NCBI RefSeq assembly: GCF_014640075.1
Contig: NZ_BMGG01000001.1
Span: 620,001 to 684,000 of the forward strand
Source: Chelatococcus reniformis
Lineage (GTDB): Bacteria; Pseudomonadota; Alphaproteobacteria; Rhizobiales; Beijerinckiaceae
DNA: 64,000 bases
Direction of reading: 5' to 3'
Position numbers and translations under genes: made by a program. Within the stretch, counting starts at the first letter, position 1, and each line of letters starts with the position of its first letter. Below the pieces are notes generated by a model. It was not told the DNA's origin and ran no database searches. It saw only the letters and a list, made by a program, of their open reading frames with translations. Of the stretch, positions 27,029 to 36,151 are shown piece after piece.

Positions 27029-27776
27029 CATCGCACTGCGGGCCGAGAACCTGGAGCGCCGCTTCGGTGGCCTGCGCGCCGTGGCCGGTGTCAGCCTCGA
27101 CGTGCGGCGCGGCGAGATCCACGCGGTCATCGGCCCCAACGGAGCCGGCAAATCGACGCTGATCAACCTGCTGTCCGGCGATCTGGCCGTCACCGCCGGC
27201 GACATCCTGCTCGACGGCCGCTCGCTGCGGCGCCTCGGCCCGGATCGGCGTGGGCGGCTGGGCATCGGGCGCGCCTACCAGAAGACGACCATCTTCGGCG
27301 CTTCGAGCGCCTTCGAGAACGCCCGGCTGGCCGTCCAGGCCCGCGCCGGCCGACCGCTTGCCCTGTGGCCGCGGCGCCGGGCCGAGCAGGCGACCGACGG
27401 GCTGGCCGAGGCAGCGCTCGCCGCCGCGGGCCTTGCGGCGCGAGGCGGCATCCGCGCCGACCGGCTGAGCCACGGCGAGCAGCGCCAGCTCGAGATCGCC
27501 ATGGTGGTTGCCGGCGGCGCCCACGTGCTGCTGCTGGACGAGCCGCTCGCCGGCATGGGCACCGAGGAGGCGCGCACCATCACCGCGCTGATCCGCTCGC
27601 TCAAGGCCGGGCGCGCCGTGCTGCTGGTGGAGCACGACATGGACGCGGTGTTCGCGCTGGCCGACCGGCTGACGGTCATGGCCGACGGGCGGGTGATCGC
27701 CAGCGGCTCGCCGCAGGAGGTGCGGCGCGATCAGCACGTGCGCACCGCCTATCTCGGCCACGGAGATCCGGGATGA
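27021..27776 (+). CDS. LivG-type ABC transporter ATPase
   Basis: A 251-residue ATPase. Walker A is GPNGAGKST (38-46), the signature is the variant LSHGEQRQLE, and Walker B is LLLDEPLAGM. The variant LSHGEQ (instead of LSGGQ) is normal in LivG proteins. It hydrolyses ATP to drive the LivHM-type channel. It overlaps both neighbours (8 and 4 bp). ATG at 27021 begins right at the conserved N-terminus. Confidence 0.9.
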   Translation: MPDIALRAENLERRFGGLRAVAGVSLDVRRGEIHAVIGPNGAGKSTLINLLSGDLAVTAGDILLDGRSLRRLGPDRRGRLGIGRAYQKTTIFGASSAFENARLAVQARAGRPLALWPRRRAEQATDGLAEAALAAAGLAARGGIRADRLSHGEQRQLEIAMVVAGGAHVLLLDEPLAGMGTEEARTITALIRSLKAGRAVLLVEHDMDAVFALADRLTVMADGRVIASGSPQEVRRDQHVRTAYLGHGDPG

Positions 27777-28483
27777 CGCCGCTGCTGGCCGTCGCGGGGC
27801 TCGAGGCCTTCTACGGCGCGAGCCAGGTCCTGAAAGGCATCGAGCTGGAGGTCGGGCGCGGCGAGGCCGTCGGCCTCGTCGGCCGCAACGGCATGGGCAA
27901 GAGCACCCTGCTGCGCTCGCTCATGGGGCTGGTGCCGGACCGGCGCGGGTCGATCCGCCTCGACGGCCGCGACATCGCCCGCGCGCCGCCCGAGGCAATC
28001 GCCCGCAGCGGCATCGCCTACGTCCCGGAGGGGCGCGGCATCTTCGGCTCGCTCACGGTGATCGAGAACCTGGTGATGGCGGCGCGGCCGGGCTGCGGCG
28101 GGCGCCGCACCTGGACGCTGGAGCGCGTCCTGGCCCTGTTCCCCCGCCTCGCCGAGCGCCGCCGCCACGGCGGCCAGCAATTGTCCGGCGGCGAGCAGCA
28201 GATGCTGACCATCGGCCGGGCGCTGATGACCAACCCGGAGCTGATCCTCGTGGACGAAGCGACGGAAGGGCTGGCGCCGCTGGTGGCGCAGGAGATTTGG
28301 CGCACCCTCGACGTGATCCGCGGCGAGGGCGCAGCGGTGATCGTCGTCGACAAGGACATGCGCGCCATCGCGCGCCTCGCCGACCGCATCGTCGTGCTCG
28401 CCAAGGGCGAGATCGTGCTCGCCGGCCGCCCGGCAGCGCTTGCGGCGACACCCGGCCTGCTGGAACGCTATGTCGGCATTTGA
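27773..28483 (+). CDS. LivF-type ABC transporter ATPase
   Basis: A 236-residue ATPase. Walker A is GRNGMGKST (37-45), the signature LSGGEQQML, and Walker B LILVDEATEGL. YVPEGRGIFGSLTV is the Q-loop region typical of LivF. It overlaps the LivG stop by ATGA. It is the last gene of the importer operon and converges on boxA. A repeat hairpin at 28541-28583 separates the two. Confidence 0.9.
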   Translation: MTPLLAVAGLEAFYGASQVLKGIELEVGRGEAVGLVGRNGMGKSTLLRSLMGLVPDRRGSIRLDGRDIARAPPEAIARSGIAYVPEGRGIFGSLTVIENLVMAARPGCGGRRTWTLERVLALFPRLAERRRHGGQQLSGGEQQMLTIGRALMTNPELILVDEATEGLAPLVAQEIWRTLDVIRGEGAAVIVVDKDMRAIARLADRIVVLAKGEIVLAGRPAALAATPGLLERYVGI

Positions 28484-28540
28484 GGCGCCCCGTCATGGCC
28501 GGACTCGACGACGCCGGTATGGCGCCGGCAGAGCGGTTGC

Positions 28541-28583
28541 GCACCCCCGCCCCGCGTGCGGGGAGAGGGAGGGGAGAGGGGCT
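28541..28583. terminator. Hairpin between convergent livF-type and boxA genes
   Basis: CCCCGC-GT-GCGGGG (28550-28563) is a perfect 6-bp stem with a 2-base loop, followed by a purine-rich GAGAGGGAGGGGAGAGGGG tract. The tract resembles the left arm of the repeat at 1981-2020. It has no T run, so bidirectional termination is only a suggestion from its position. Confidence 0.45.
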
Positions 28584-28605
28584 TGCCGCGCGGCTTTACC
28601 GCCAG

Positions 28606-29799
28606 CTAATACGTCTCCACGTGGTAGCGGCCGCCGCCGCGCATGTCGGCCTTGAGCACGGCCCAGTCGAGGGCGGCGCCCCGGCAGACGTCGGCGAACG
28701 CCTCGTCGACACCGCTCTCCATGGCCTTGAGGCCGCAGAGATAGACGTGGGTGTGCGGATCGCGCAGCAGGCGGGCGATCCGCTCGGCATCGGCGCGGAT
28801 CTTGTCCTGCACATAGGTGCGCGGCTCGCCGGGAATGCGCGAGAAGCAGAGGTGGCGGGCGAGCAGGCTCTCCGGCACCTTCTGCAGCGGGCCGAAATAG
28901 GGCAGCTCCTGCGGGCGCCGGGCGCCGAAGAACAGCAGCAGCTCGCCGGCGGCCTGCGGCATGGCGCGCCGCCGGCGCTCGGTGAAGCCGCGGAACGGCG
29001 CCGAGCCTGTGCCGGTGCAGATCATGACGATGTGGGCCGCTGGGTCGTTCGGCATCAGGAAGGTGGCGCCGAACGGGCCCGTCACCTCGACGCCGGCGCC
29101 CTTGGGCAGGTCGCAGAGAAAGTTGGAGCACACGCCGCCCGGCTCGCGCTTCACCGTCAGTGCCAGGTTGTTGGCATTCGGCTTCTCGCCGTCGCGCGGG
29201 CTGGCGATCGAGTAGAGGCGGATGGCGTGCGGCTCGCCCGCGCCCGTCGCACCGGGGGGCACGATGCCGATGCTCTGCCCCTCCAGCACCGCGAAGGGCA
29301 GCTGGCCGAGATCGAGGATGATGTGGCGCACGTCGGTCTCGCCGTCGGGAGCCGTGAGACGATAGTTGCCGACCACCGTGGCGCGCGCCGGCTTGCCTCT
29401 GTTGTAGAGGTTGACCGTGGGCTTGCTGGCCGACGAGGGCGCCACCGGCTTGCCGCCGAGGCCCCGGCGGGCCTCCTCCAGGAGGGCGCTGACCTCGTCC
29501 TCCAGCGCCTCGATAGCCCCGTCGGCGCGCTCGCCCAGCTCCTCCTGAGCCGGCAGTTCGCCCCAGGAGAACTGCTCGTCCAGCGTATAGGCCTGCTCCA
29601 CCACACGCCAGTTGTCGATGGCGCCGGTGGGACAGGGGGCGATGCAGTCCATGCAATAGTTACAGATCTCGGCGTTGACGACGTAGTTGTTGTCGTCGTG
29701 AGTCACGGCATCGATCGGGCACGTCTCCTCGCAGGTATTGCACCGGATGCAGATCTCCGGATCGATGACGTGCTGCTTGATCAGCGTGGCAGTGGCCAT
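28606..29799 (-). CDS. boxA: Benzoyl-CoA 2,3-epoxidase, reductase subunit BoxA
   Basis: A 397-residue iron-sulfur flavoprotein that passes electrons from NADPH to BoxB. Two [4Fe-4S] ferredoxin motifs are at Cys17/20/23/27 and Cys46/49/52/56. A linker of about 100 residues is followed by an FNR-type FAD/NADPH module (about 130-397; RLYSIAS for FAD, CTGTGSAPFRG for NADPH, and the C-terminal YHVETY). This architecture is diagnostic for BoxA. The ATG at 29799 begins just before the first cluster; longer readings add unrelated sequence. It is the last gene of the minus-strand box operon, 97 bp after boxB. Confidence 0.95.
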   Translation of the reverse strand: MATATLIKQHVIDPEICIRCNTCEETCPIDAVTHDDNNYVVNAEICNYCMDCIAPCPTGAIDNWRVVEQAYTLDEQFSWGELPAQEELGERADGAIEALEDEVSALLEEARRGLGGKPVAPSSASKPTVNLYNRGKPARATVVGNYRLTAPDGETDVRHIILDLGQLPFAVLEGQSIGIVPPGATGAGEPHAIRLYSIASPRDGEKPNANNLALTVKREPGGVCSNFLCDLPKGAGVEVTGPFGATFLMPNDPAAHIVMICTGTGSAPFRGFTERRRRAMPQAAGELLLFFGARRPQELPYFGPLQKVPESLLARHLCFSRIPGEPRTYVQDKIRADAERIARLLRDPHTHVYLCGLKAMESGVDEAFADVCRGAALDWAVLKADMRGGGRYHVETY

Positions 29800-29896
29800 G
29801 AACGCGGTTCCCGAGGCTTGCGGAGCACCTGCGGAATGGCGCGCAGCGCGCGGGAAGCACGCCCAAGTCGTCCGTCCCGGCGCGCCGTTCGCCCTC

Positions 29897-31345
29897 TCAC
29901 GCAGCAATCTTCACGTATTCGAAATCACCCGGCTTGTTGTCGATGCCGACCTTGGGCGCGGCGATCCAGCTGGCGAACTGGCCGGTCTCCGCCACCGGCT
30001 GCATCAGGGCGGCGATGAAGTCGCCGTCCACGGTCGACGGCAGGTACTGGTCATGCGTGTTCTGCCAGGTGGCGTCGTCGACGAGCACGCCCTTGGGTGT
30101 CGCGTTGATGTTCTTGAATTCGCCGATCTGGCGATGGAACGCCACGTGCGGCAGCTCGAGGCGGAAGCGCACGCCGGTCTTCTCGATAATCTTATTCCAG
30201 CGCTCCACGCCCTTGGCGCAATCGACGACATAGTCGTCGCGCAGGCGCATGTTGAGCGCCGTCAGCGCCGGTTCCTGCACCAGCTGGAGCCGGCCGTCGA
30301 TCATCTTCATGACCGCATAGGTGTCGCGGGTCAGCCGGTGATCGTCGTCGATCTTGGTCTCCTGGAAGCGCCCCTTCATCCCGGCATTGTAGAAATTCGC
30401 GGCGTTGGTGGAGACCTCCGAGCCGAACAGGTCGAGCGACAGCGAGAAGTGCAGGTTCATCTTCTTCTGGATCGTCGGCAGATCGATGACGCCCAGCGCC
30501 CGGATCTTCGCCGTCTCGGACGGATCCTCGATGCCGGCGGCCAGCATCGCCTCGCAGGTGCGCTGGATGGTGCGGCCGACGCCGGTCTCGCCGACGAACA
30601 TGTGGTGCGCCTCCTCCGTCAGCATGAAGCGGCAGGTGCGCGACAGCGGGTCGAAGCCGGACTGGGCCAGGCTCTCCAGCTGCATCTTGCCGTCCCGGTC
30701 GGTGAAGAAGGTGAACATGAAGAACGACAGCCAGTCGGGCGTCGCCTCGTTGAAGGCGCCGAGCATGCGCGGCGCATCCTCGTCGCCGGAACGGCGGCGC
30801 AGCAGGTCGTCGGCCTCCTCGCGACCGTCGCGGCCGAAGTATTTCTGCAGGAGATAGACCATGGCCCACAGATGCCGTCCCTCCTCGACGTTCACCTGGA
30901 AGAGGTTGCGCATGTCATAGAGCGACGGCGCCGTCTTGCCGAGGTGGCGCTGCTGCTCGACCGAAGCCGGCTCGGTGTCGCCCTGGATGACGATCAGCCG
31001 GCGCAGCATGGCGCGGTACTCGCCCGGCACCTCCTGCCAGGCCGGCTCGCCGAGGTGCTCGCCGAAATTGACCTTGCGCCCCTCCTCCTGCGGCGCCAGC
31101 AGCACGCCCCAGCGGTATTCGGGCATGCGCACATAGTCGAACTTGGCCCAGCCCTTGGGATCGACCGAAACGGCGGTGCGCAGATAGACGAGGGATTCCT
31201 GAAAGCCCTCCGGGCCCATGTCGTTCCACCAGTCGAGATAGCCGGGATGCCAGCCCTCCAGGGCCTTCAGCACCTGCCGGTCGGAGGCGAGATCGACGTT
31301 GTTGGGGATCTTTGTGGTGTAGTCGACATTCATGAGGTCGATCAT
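29897..31345 (-). CDS. boxB: Benzoyl-CoA 2,3-epoxidase, oxygenase subunit BoxB
   Basis: A 482-residue class-I diiron epoxidase that converts benzoyl-CoA plus O2 to 2,3-epoxybenzoyl-CoA. Expected iron ligands are visible: Glu125 (DTEPA), the E-x-x-H of VEEGRH (154-158) and of TEEAHH (243-248). Asp216/Asp218 (FFTDRDGK) lie between. Length and motifs match BoxB. GGGAGGT lies seven to eight bases before the ATG at 31345, so this start is favoured over the internal Met at codon 5. It follows boxC by 111 bp. Confidence 0.96.
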   Translation of the reverse strand: MIDLMNVDYTTKIPNNVDLASDRQVLKALEGWHPGYLDWWNDMGPEGFQESLVYLRTAVSVDPKGWAKFDYVRMPEYRWGVLLAPQEEGRKVNFGEHLGEPAWQEVPGEYRAMLRRLIVIQGDTEPASVEQQRHLGKTAPSLYDMRNLFQVNVEEGRHLWAMVYLLQKYFGRDGREEADDLLRRRSGDEDAPRMLGAFNEATPDWLSFFMFTFFTDRDGKMQLESLAQSGFDPLSRTCRFMLTEEAHHMFVGETGVGRTIQRTCEAMLAAGIEDPSETAKIRALGVIDLPTIQKKMNLHFSLSLDLFGSEVSTNAANFYNAGMKGRFQETKIDDDHRLTRDTYAVMKMIDGRLQLVQEPALTALNMRLRDDYVVDCAKGVERWNKIIEKTGVRFRLELPHVAFHRQIGEFKNINATPKGVLVDDATWQNTHDQYLPSTVDGDFIAALMQPVAETGQFASWIAAPKVGIDNKPGDFEYVKIAA

Positions 31346-31456
31346 GGCTTAAACCTCCCTTGTTCTAGTAGTATGACCATTCATCTTCGTGTGTGACGAC
31401 ACGGGCGCAGCGCGCAATCCACGGCGCGGGGCCCGGCTTGCCCTGGGGCGCTTGCG

Positions 31457-33145
31457 TCACACCCGCTGCATGTCGAAGGCGGCCTTCTGGCCGGTGCCGT
31501 AGCGTTTGAGGGCGCCCTCCTCGCCGACGGCGTTCGGCCGTTGGAAGATCCAGTTCTGCCAGGCCGTGAGCCGGGCAAAGATCTTCGATTCCATGGTCTC
31601 GGGCCCGACGAAGCGCAGATTGGCCTCCATGCCCGTCAGGCTGTCCGGCGAAAAGCTGGCGCGCTCCTCCAGGAAGACGCGCACCTCGTCGCCCCAGTCG
31701 ATGTCATCGAGCGCGAAGGTCACCAGGCCGAGGTCTTCCGCCGTCGCTCCGTCCAGGGTCTCGCCGACGCGCTGGCGCGCCCGGTCCACGTCGCCGGGAT
31801 CGGCCAGGAACCGCGCCTCGAGCCGGGTCAGCCCCTGGCTCATGGGATAGGCGTCGAAGTTCATCCGGTTGAGCGCCAGCGCCGGCGGCGGCCGGTTGTC
31901 ACCGCGCCTCTCGCCGATCAGCATGTAGGAGCGGTCGGCGGCGAAGACGAGCTCGGCCAACGTTCCGGCGAAGCACGAGCCCGGCTCGACCATGGCGACG
32001 ATGGTGCGCGAGGTGACGTCGAGGCGCTTCAGCACCCGCTTCCAGTAGTGGCGGATCTCGTTGGCGAGCCAATGGCCCTGGCTGGCTTCGAGAAGGTCGT
32101 CGTAGGCGAGCACCGTGGCGATGTCGCCCAGGCTCTTGAACAGCACGACGGCGATGCCGGTCTCGTTGAGGCGCAGGTGGAGAATGGCGTCGTCGAGTTC
32201 GCGCGCCACCTGCAGCAGCCAGAAGCCCGCACCCTGCCCGACCATGGCCTCCGCGTCCGCCGGCGGCCCCGCCTCCGGCGCACGCACGGTGACGGTTGCG
32301 ATGCGCTCCGCGCGCTGGATGTCGACGCTGACGAAGCCATAGCCGACCCCATCCGCCTCGAAGCGGCGGTCGAGCGGCGTCAGCGCGACGCCGGCGCCGC
32401 TAGCCGCGCGCTGCGAGGCGTCGGCGAACTCGCGGGCGCGCTGCGCCACCCGGGCTTCCAGCCGGGAGTTCGGCACCGTCTCGTCGACGAGGCGCCACTG
32501 CACCGCCCGGCGTCCCTTGACGCCCTCCTCGGTGGTGCAGAAATAATCCGCATGGTCGCGCCGCACCTTGCGCTTGTCGACCACCCGGGTCAGCCCGCCG
32601 GTGCCCGGCAGCACGGCGAGCAGCGGCACCTCCGGCAGGGATACGGCCGAGGAGCCGTCGTCCGCCAGGATGATGTGATCGGTGGCGAGCGCCAGTTCGT
32701 AGCCGCCGCCGGCGGCGGTGCCGGCGATGACGCTGATGTAGCGTTGGCCCGACCAGGCGCTTGCATCCTCGATGCCGTTGCGCGTCTCGTTGGTGAACTT
32801 GCAGAAATTCACCTTGTGAGCGTGCGAGGAGCCGCCCAGCATGCGGATGTTGGCGCCGGCGCAGAACACCCGGTTCTTGCCCGAGCGGATCACCACCGTC
32901 TTGACCTCGGGATGTTCGAAGCGCAGCCGCTGCACCGCATCGGCAAGCTCGATGTCGACACCCAGGTCATAGGAATTGAGCTTGAGCTGGTAGCCCTCGA
33001 ACAGGCCGCCGTTCTCGTCGACGTCCATGGTCAGCGTGGCGACCTCGCCGTCGGCAGCCAGCTTCCAGTGCCGGTAGCGGCTCGGGTCGGTCTCGAAGTC
33101 CACCCACTGCTTGCCGTCGGCGAGCTGGGGTCCATCTCCTGCCAT
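31457..33145 (-). CDS. boxC: 2,3-Epoxybenzoyl-CoA dihydrolase BoxC
   Basis: A 562-residue crotonase-superfamily enzyme, about twice the usual length because of two enoyl-CoA-hydratase-like regions, as in known BoxC. It opens the ring hydrolytically, giving 3,4-dehydroadipyl-CoA semialdehyde and formate. FCAGANIRMLGG (about 117-128) and GTAAGGGYELALATDH form the CoA-binding/oxyanion loops of the first domain. The start is ATG at 33145 with GGAGGAC upstream. A longer GTG-initiated frame to 33322 would run through the operator and the neighbouring gene, so I reject it. The promoter region at 33168-33239 carries TGCA palindromes. Confidence 0.95.
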   Translation of the reverse strand: MAGDGPQLADGKQWVDFETDPSRYRHWKLAADGEVATLTMDVDENGGLFEGYQLKLNSYDLGVDIELADAVQRLRFEHPEVKTVVIRSGKNRVFCAGANIRMLGGSSHAHKVNFCKFTNETRNGIEDASAWSGQRYISVIAGTAAGGGYELALATDHIILADDGSSAVSLPEVPLLAVLPGTGGLTRVVDKRKVRRDHADYFCTTEEGVKGRRAVQWRLVDETVPNSRLEARVAQRAREFADASQRAASGAGVALTPLDRRFEADGVGYGFVSVDIQRAERIATVTVRAPEAGPPADAEAMVGQGAGFWLLQVARELDDAILHLRLNETGIAVVLFKSLGDIATVLAYDDLLEASQGHWLANEIRHYWKRVLKRLDVTSRTIVAMVEPGSCFAGTLAELVFAADRSYMLIGERRGDNRPPPALALNRMNFDAYPMSQGLTRLEARFLADPGDVDRARQRVGETLDGATAEDLGLVTFALDDIDWGDEVRVFLEERASFSPDSLTGMEANLRFVGPETMESKIFARLTAWQNWIFQRPNAVGEEGALKRYGTGQKAAFDMQRV

Positions 33146-33167
33146 GGCCGGCGTCCTCCGTCTGCTT

Positions 33168-33239
33168 ATATGCAACATAATGCATATTCCATGACGAGGG
33201 TCCACAGCAGAACCATCGCGACTATGCATTTTCATGCAT
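33168..33239. promoter_or_regulatory. TGCA palindromes upstream of boxC (candidate BoxR operator B)
   Basis: ATATGCA (33168-33174) and TGCATAT (33181-33187) form a perfect 7-bp inverted repeat with a 6-base spacer. This contains the octamer ATAATGCA at 33177-33184. ATGCAT repeats at 33224-33229 and 33234-33239. A minus-strand -10-like TATAAG lies against the inner arm (33165-33170), with no good -35. Thus boxCBA may have its own regulated promoter in addition to read-through from bclA. The second pair falls in the last codons of the DUF309 gene. Confidence 0.6.
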
Positions 33240-33771
33240 GTTTCTGGAATGCATCGAGGTGCACCAGTGGCGCGTCCGCGGCCAGCGCGCAGCCGGCGCC
33301 GCACGCGGCCAGCGCCCGGCACAGGCTGGCCGCGTCGAGCCTGTCCGCATAGCTCGCGGGGGCCGCCCCCGGCTCCCTCAGGCGGAGCTCGTCGAGCAGC
33401 GCCATGGCCTCGGCGACGAGGCGGCGGACCGCTCGCGGCCGGCCCAGGCGCCGCTTCAGCCCCCCATTGGCGATCTGGATGGCGGCGCGGAGCGCCAGCC
33501 GGTCACGGCCGTTCATGGGCGCGGCCTTCCAGACGGCCTCCCACACCTCGTGGGCCTCCCAGAAGAAGCCAGCGTCGTGCAGGCTCAGCCCGTAGCGGAG
33601 GCCGGCGTCGTCGGCCGGCACGAAGGCCGCGAAGCGTGCCGGCAAGGCACGCTTGGCGCGCTCCAGCGGCTCCCGGTCGGGCCCCGCCGTGCGGCCGGGA
33701 AGGTGCGCCCAGCGCGGCAGGGGCCAGGCGTCCGGCCGCTCGCCGGGCTCAGGCGGCGCGGGACAACACAC
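33232..33771 (-). CDS. DUF309 family protein in the box operon
   Basis: A 179-residue, probably all-helical soluble protein. The core, about residues 60-110, has HDAGFFWEAHEVWEAVWK, the DUF309 signature with clustered His, Glu and Trp. The function of the family is unknown. It starts with GTG at 33771 and overlaps the upstream hydrolase gene by 23 bases. That places it firmly in the bclA-to-boxA transcription unit. The HE-type motif could bind a metal, but that is speculation. N-terminal 40 residues are Pro/Arg-rich; a shorter start is possible. Confidence 0.72.
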   Translation of the reverse strand: MCCPAPPEPGERPDAWPLPRWAHLPGRTAGPDREPLERAKRALPARFAAFVPADDAGLRYGLSLHDAGFFWEAHEVWEAVWKAAPMNGRDRLALRAAIQIANGGLKRRLGRPRAVRRLVAEAMALLDELRLREPGAAPASYADRLDAASLCRALAACGAGCALAADAPLVHLDAFQKHA

Positions 33772-34573
33772 CTTCGCCGTGGGTCTTGAGGAGGCGGTCG
33801 GCGAAGGCGACCATGGTGGCGACGGTCTCGTCCGACGCCTCGCGGTGGGGGGCGTGGCCGACGGCGGGCAGCAGGCTCACCTCCACCGGGCAGTAGCACT
33901 CCGCCTCGGCCACCTCGATCTGCCGCCGGCTGCCGTAGGGGTCCTCGCTACCCTGGATGATCTGGATGGGCACGCGGATATAGGCCAGCGCCTCCGAGAT
34001 GTCCCAGGCGCGGAAGCCCGGATGCAGCCAGGCGTCGTTCCAGCCCCGGAAGGCAAGGTCCACATCCTTGTGCCAGCGCGCGAGCCTGCCGCGCAGGCCG
34101 CCGCCCTCGTAGGCCTCCCGCGCCGCCTCGATCGATGCCGCCGTCACGCCTTCCACGAAAAAATGCGGGGCGATCAGCGACAGGCCGCGGATGCGATGGT
34201 CCTGGACGCTGCCGGCATAGATGGCAGCGATGGACGCCCCGTCCGAGTGGCCGACCAGCAGGCCGCGCCGGAAGCCGATGGCGTCGAGGACCCGCGGCAG
34301 CACCTGCAGCGCCTCGTCGTGCATGTAGGTCAGCGGCCGGGGCAGCGCGGCCGGGCTCGACGCCCCATAGCCCTCCCGCGAATAGACGAAGACCCCGGCG
34401 CCCGTGGCCGCGGCCAGCCGGTCGGGAAAACTGTTCCACAGGCCGACGCAGCCGAGCCCTTCGTGCAGCAGCACGAGCGTCGGCGCCTCCTTCGGAGGCG
34501 GGCCGATCATGCGGTATTCGAGCCGGGCTCGGCCGATCTCCAGGATTCCCGATGATTGAAGCTTGGCCACCAC
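33749..34573 (-). CDS. Alpha/beta hydrolase in the box operon
   Basis: A 274-residue alpha/beta-fold hydrolase. Nucleophile Ser110 lies in GHSDGAS, the acid is probably the Asp in GSEDPYG, and the base His is in VGHAPHRE. GTG start at 34573 with GAGGAG upstream. It begins 21 bp after the bclA stop and overlaps the DUF309 gene. Hydrolases of this fold appear in other box clusters and may serve as a lactonase or thioesterase clearing dead-end products. That role is inferred, not shown. Confidence 0.82.
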   Translation of the reverse strand: MVAKLQSSGILEIGRARLEYRMIGPPPKEAPTLVLLHEGLGCVGLWNSFPDRLAAATGAGVFVYSREGYGASSPAALPRPLTYMHDEALQVLPRVLDAIGFRRGLLVGHSDGASIAAIYAGSVQDHRIRGLSLIAPHFFVEGVTAASIEAAREAYEGGGLRGRLARWHKDVDLAFRGWNDAWLHPGFRAWDISEALAYIRVPIQIIQGSEDPYGSRRQIEVAEAECYCPVEVSLLPAVGHAPHREASDETVATMVAFADRLLKTHGEGVLSRAA

Positions 34574-34594
34574 GGTCTCCTCGGCTGCCCTTGA

Positions 34595-36151
34595 TCAGTT
34601 GCTCTTGCCGTCCGGCTCGCGCAGCTTGAAACGCTGGATCTTGCCCGTCGCCGTCTTGGGCAGGCTGTCGACCACCTCGATCCAGCGCGGATACTTCCAC
34701 GGCCCGATCGCCTGCTTGACGTGCTCCTTGAGCGCCCCGTTCAGGTCGGCGCAGTGCGGCTGGTCCTTGAGGACGATATAGGCCTTCGGCTTGGTCAGCC
34801 CGTCGGCGTCCAGCGCCGGAACCACGGCCGCCTCGAGGATCTCCGGATGGCTGATCAGGGCGCTTTCGACCTCGAAAGGCGACACCCAGATGCCGGACAC
34901 CTTGAACATGTCGTCGGCGCGCCCGCAGTAGGTGAAGCGACCCTCCGCGTCACGGATGTATTTGTCGCCGGTCCTCGTCCAGCAGCCCTCGAAGGTATCG
35001 CGGCTCTTCTCCCGCTGGTTCCAGTAGCCCTCGGCCGCCGAGGGACCGTGCACCAGGAGTTCGCCGACCTCGCCATCCGCCACGGGCGCGCCGCCCTCGC
35101 CCACGAGGCGCACCTCGTAGCCTGGCACCGGCCGGCCGGCGGCGCCGTATTTGATGTCGCCGGGCGCGTTCGACAGGAAGATGTGCAGCATCTCGGTCGA
35201 GCCGACGCCGTCGAGGATGTCGACGCCGAAGCGCTCGCGCCACGCCAGCCCCACGGGCTCGGGCAGCGCCTCCCCGGCCGAAGTGCAGATGCGGACGCTG
35301 GGCAGGCGGCGCTCCGCCTTGAGGCCCGGGTCGGCCAGCATGGCGGCGAACAGCGTCGGCACGCCGTAGAAGATCGACGGCTCGAAGCGCTGCATCAGGG
35401 CGAAGATGGCGGCGGGCGTCGGCCGCTCGGGATTGAGGATGGTGGTGGCGCCGACGGCCATCGGGAAGGTCAGCGAATTGCCCAGCCCATAGGCGAAGAA
35501 CAGCTTGGCGGCCGACAGGCAGACGTCGTCCTCCCGGATGCCCAGGACCTGGCGCGCATAGGTGTCGGCGGTCGCCATCAGGCTGGCGTGGACGTGCCGC
35601 GTGCCCTTGGGCATGCCCGTGGAGCCCGACGAATAGAGCCAGAAGGCGGGCTCGTCCGCATGGGTGTCGGCCGTCGCGCACGCGTCCGGCGCGCCGGCCA
35701 AAGCGGCGGCGAAATCGTGGTGGTGCGTCGCGCCGCCGGCGCCGACGACGATCACGTCGCGCAACTCGGGCAGGCTCGGGAGAACAGCCTCGAGCGCCGG
35801 CAGCAGCGCCGCCGACACGAACAGCACCTTGGCGCGCGAGTCGGCCAGGACATAGGCGTATTGCTCGGGTGTGAGCAGCGTATTGAGCGGCACGGGCACG
35901 ACGCCGGCGCGCAGTGCCCCCAGGAACACGATCGGGAACTCGACCGTATCCAGCATCACCAGCGCCGCCCGCTCCTCGCGGCGCACGCCCAGCTGCGCCA
36001 GGAGGTTCGCCAGCCGCCGGCTGTCGCCCTGGAGCGCACCGTAGCTCAGCTGCCGCGCGGGGTCGGTGAAGGCGATCTTGCCGGCGCGGCCGAGCGTGAT
36101 GTTGCGGTCGAGCAGCTCGGTCACCGCGTTGTAGCGGGCCGGGGTGCTCAT
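34595..36151 (-). CDS. bclA: Benzoate-CoA ligase
   Basis: A 518-residue AMP-forming ligase: benzoate + ATP + CoA gives benzoyl-CoA. The P-loop YSSGSTGMPKG is at 173-183, and FFAYGLGNSLTFP and LDGVGSTEMLHIFLSN are strongly BCL-like. The C-terminal catalytic Lys lies in TATGKIQRFKLR. GGAG sits eight bases before ATG at 36151; an in-frame start further up would cross the promoter. It is the first gene of the minus-strand operon bclA-hydrolase-DUF309-boxC-boxB-boxA and is divergent from boxR. Confidence 0.93.
   Translation of the reverse strand: MSTPARYNAVTELLDRNITLGRAGKIAFTDPARQLSYGALQGDSRRLANLLAQLGVRREERAALVMLDTVEFPIVFLGALRAGVVPVPLNTLLTPEQYAYVLADSRAKVLFVSAALLPALEAVLPSLPELRDVIVVGAGGATHHHDFAAALAGAPDACATADTHADEPAFWLYSSGSTGMPKGTRHVHASLMATADTYARQVLGIREDDVCLSAAKLFFAYGLGNSLTFPMAVGATTILNPERPTPAAIFALMQRFEPSIFYGVPTLFAAMLADPGLKAERRLPSVRICTSAGEALPEPVGLAWRERFGVDILDGVGSTEMLHIFLSNAPGDIKYGAAGRPVPGYEVRLVGEGGAPVADGEVGELLVHGPSAAEGYWNQREKSRDTFEGCWTRTGDKYIRDAEGRFTYCGRADDMFKVSGIWVSPFEVESALISHPEILEAAVVPALDADGLTKPKAYIVLKDQPHCADLNGALKEHVKQAIGPWKYPRWIEVVDSLPKTATGKIQRFKLREPDGKSN

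Noticed and set aside
28297-30018. 573-codon plus-strand frame
   Set aside because: Antisense to boxA, whose iron-sulfur and flavin motifs are unmistakable.
33146-33322. GTG-initiated N-terminal extension of boxC
   Set aside because: It would cross the operator and the 3' end of the DUF309 gene; ATG 33145 has GGAGGAC and matches BoxC length.
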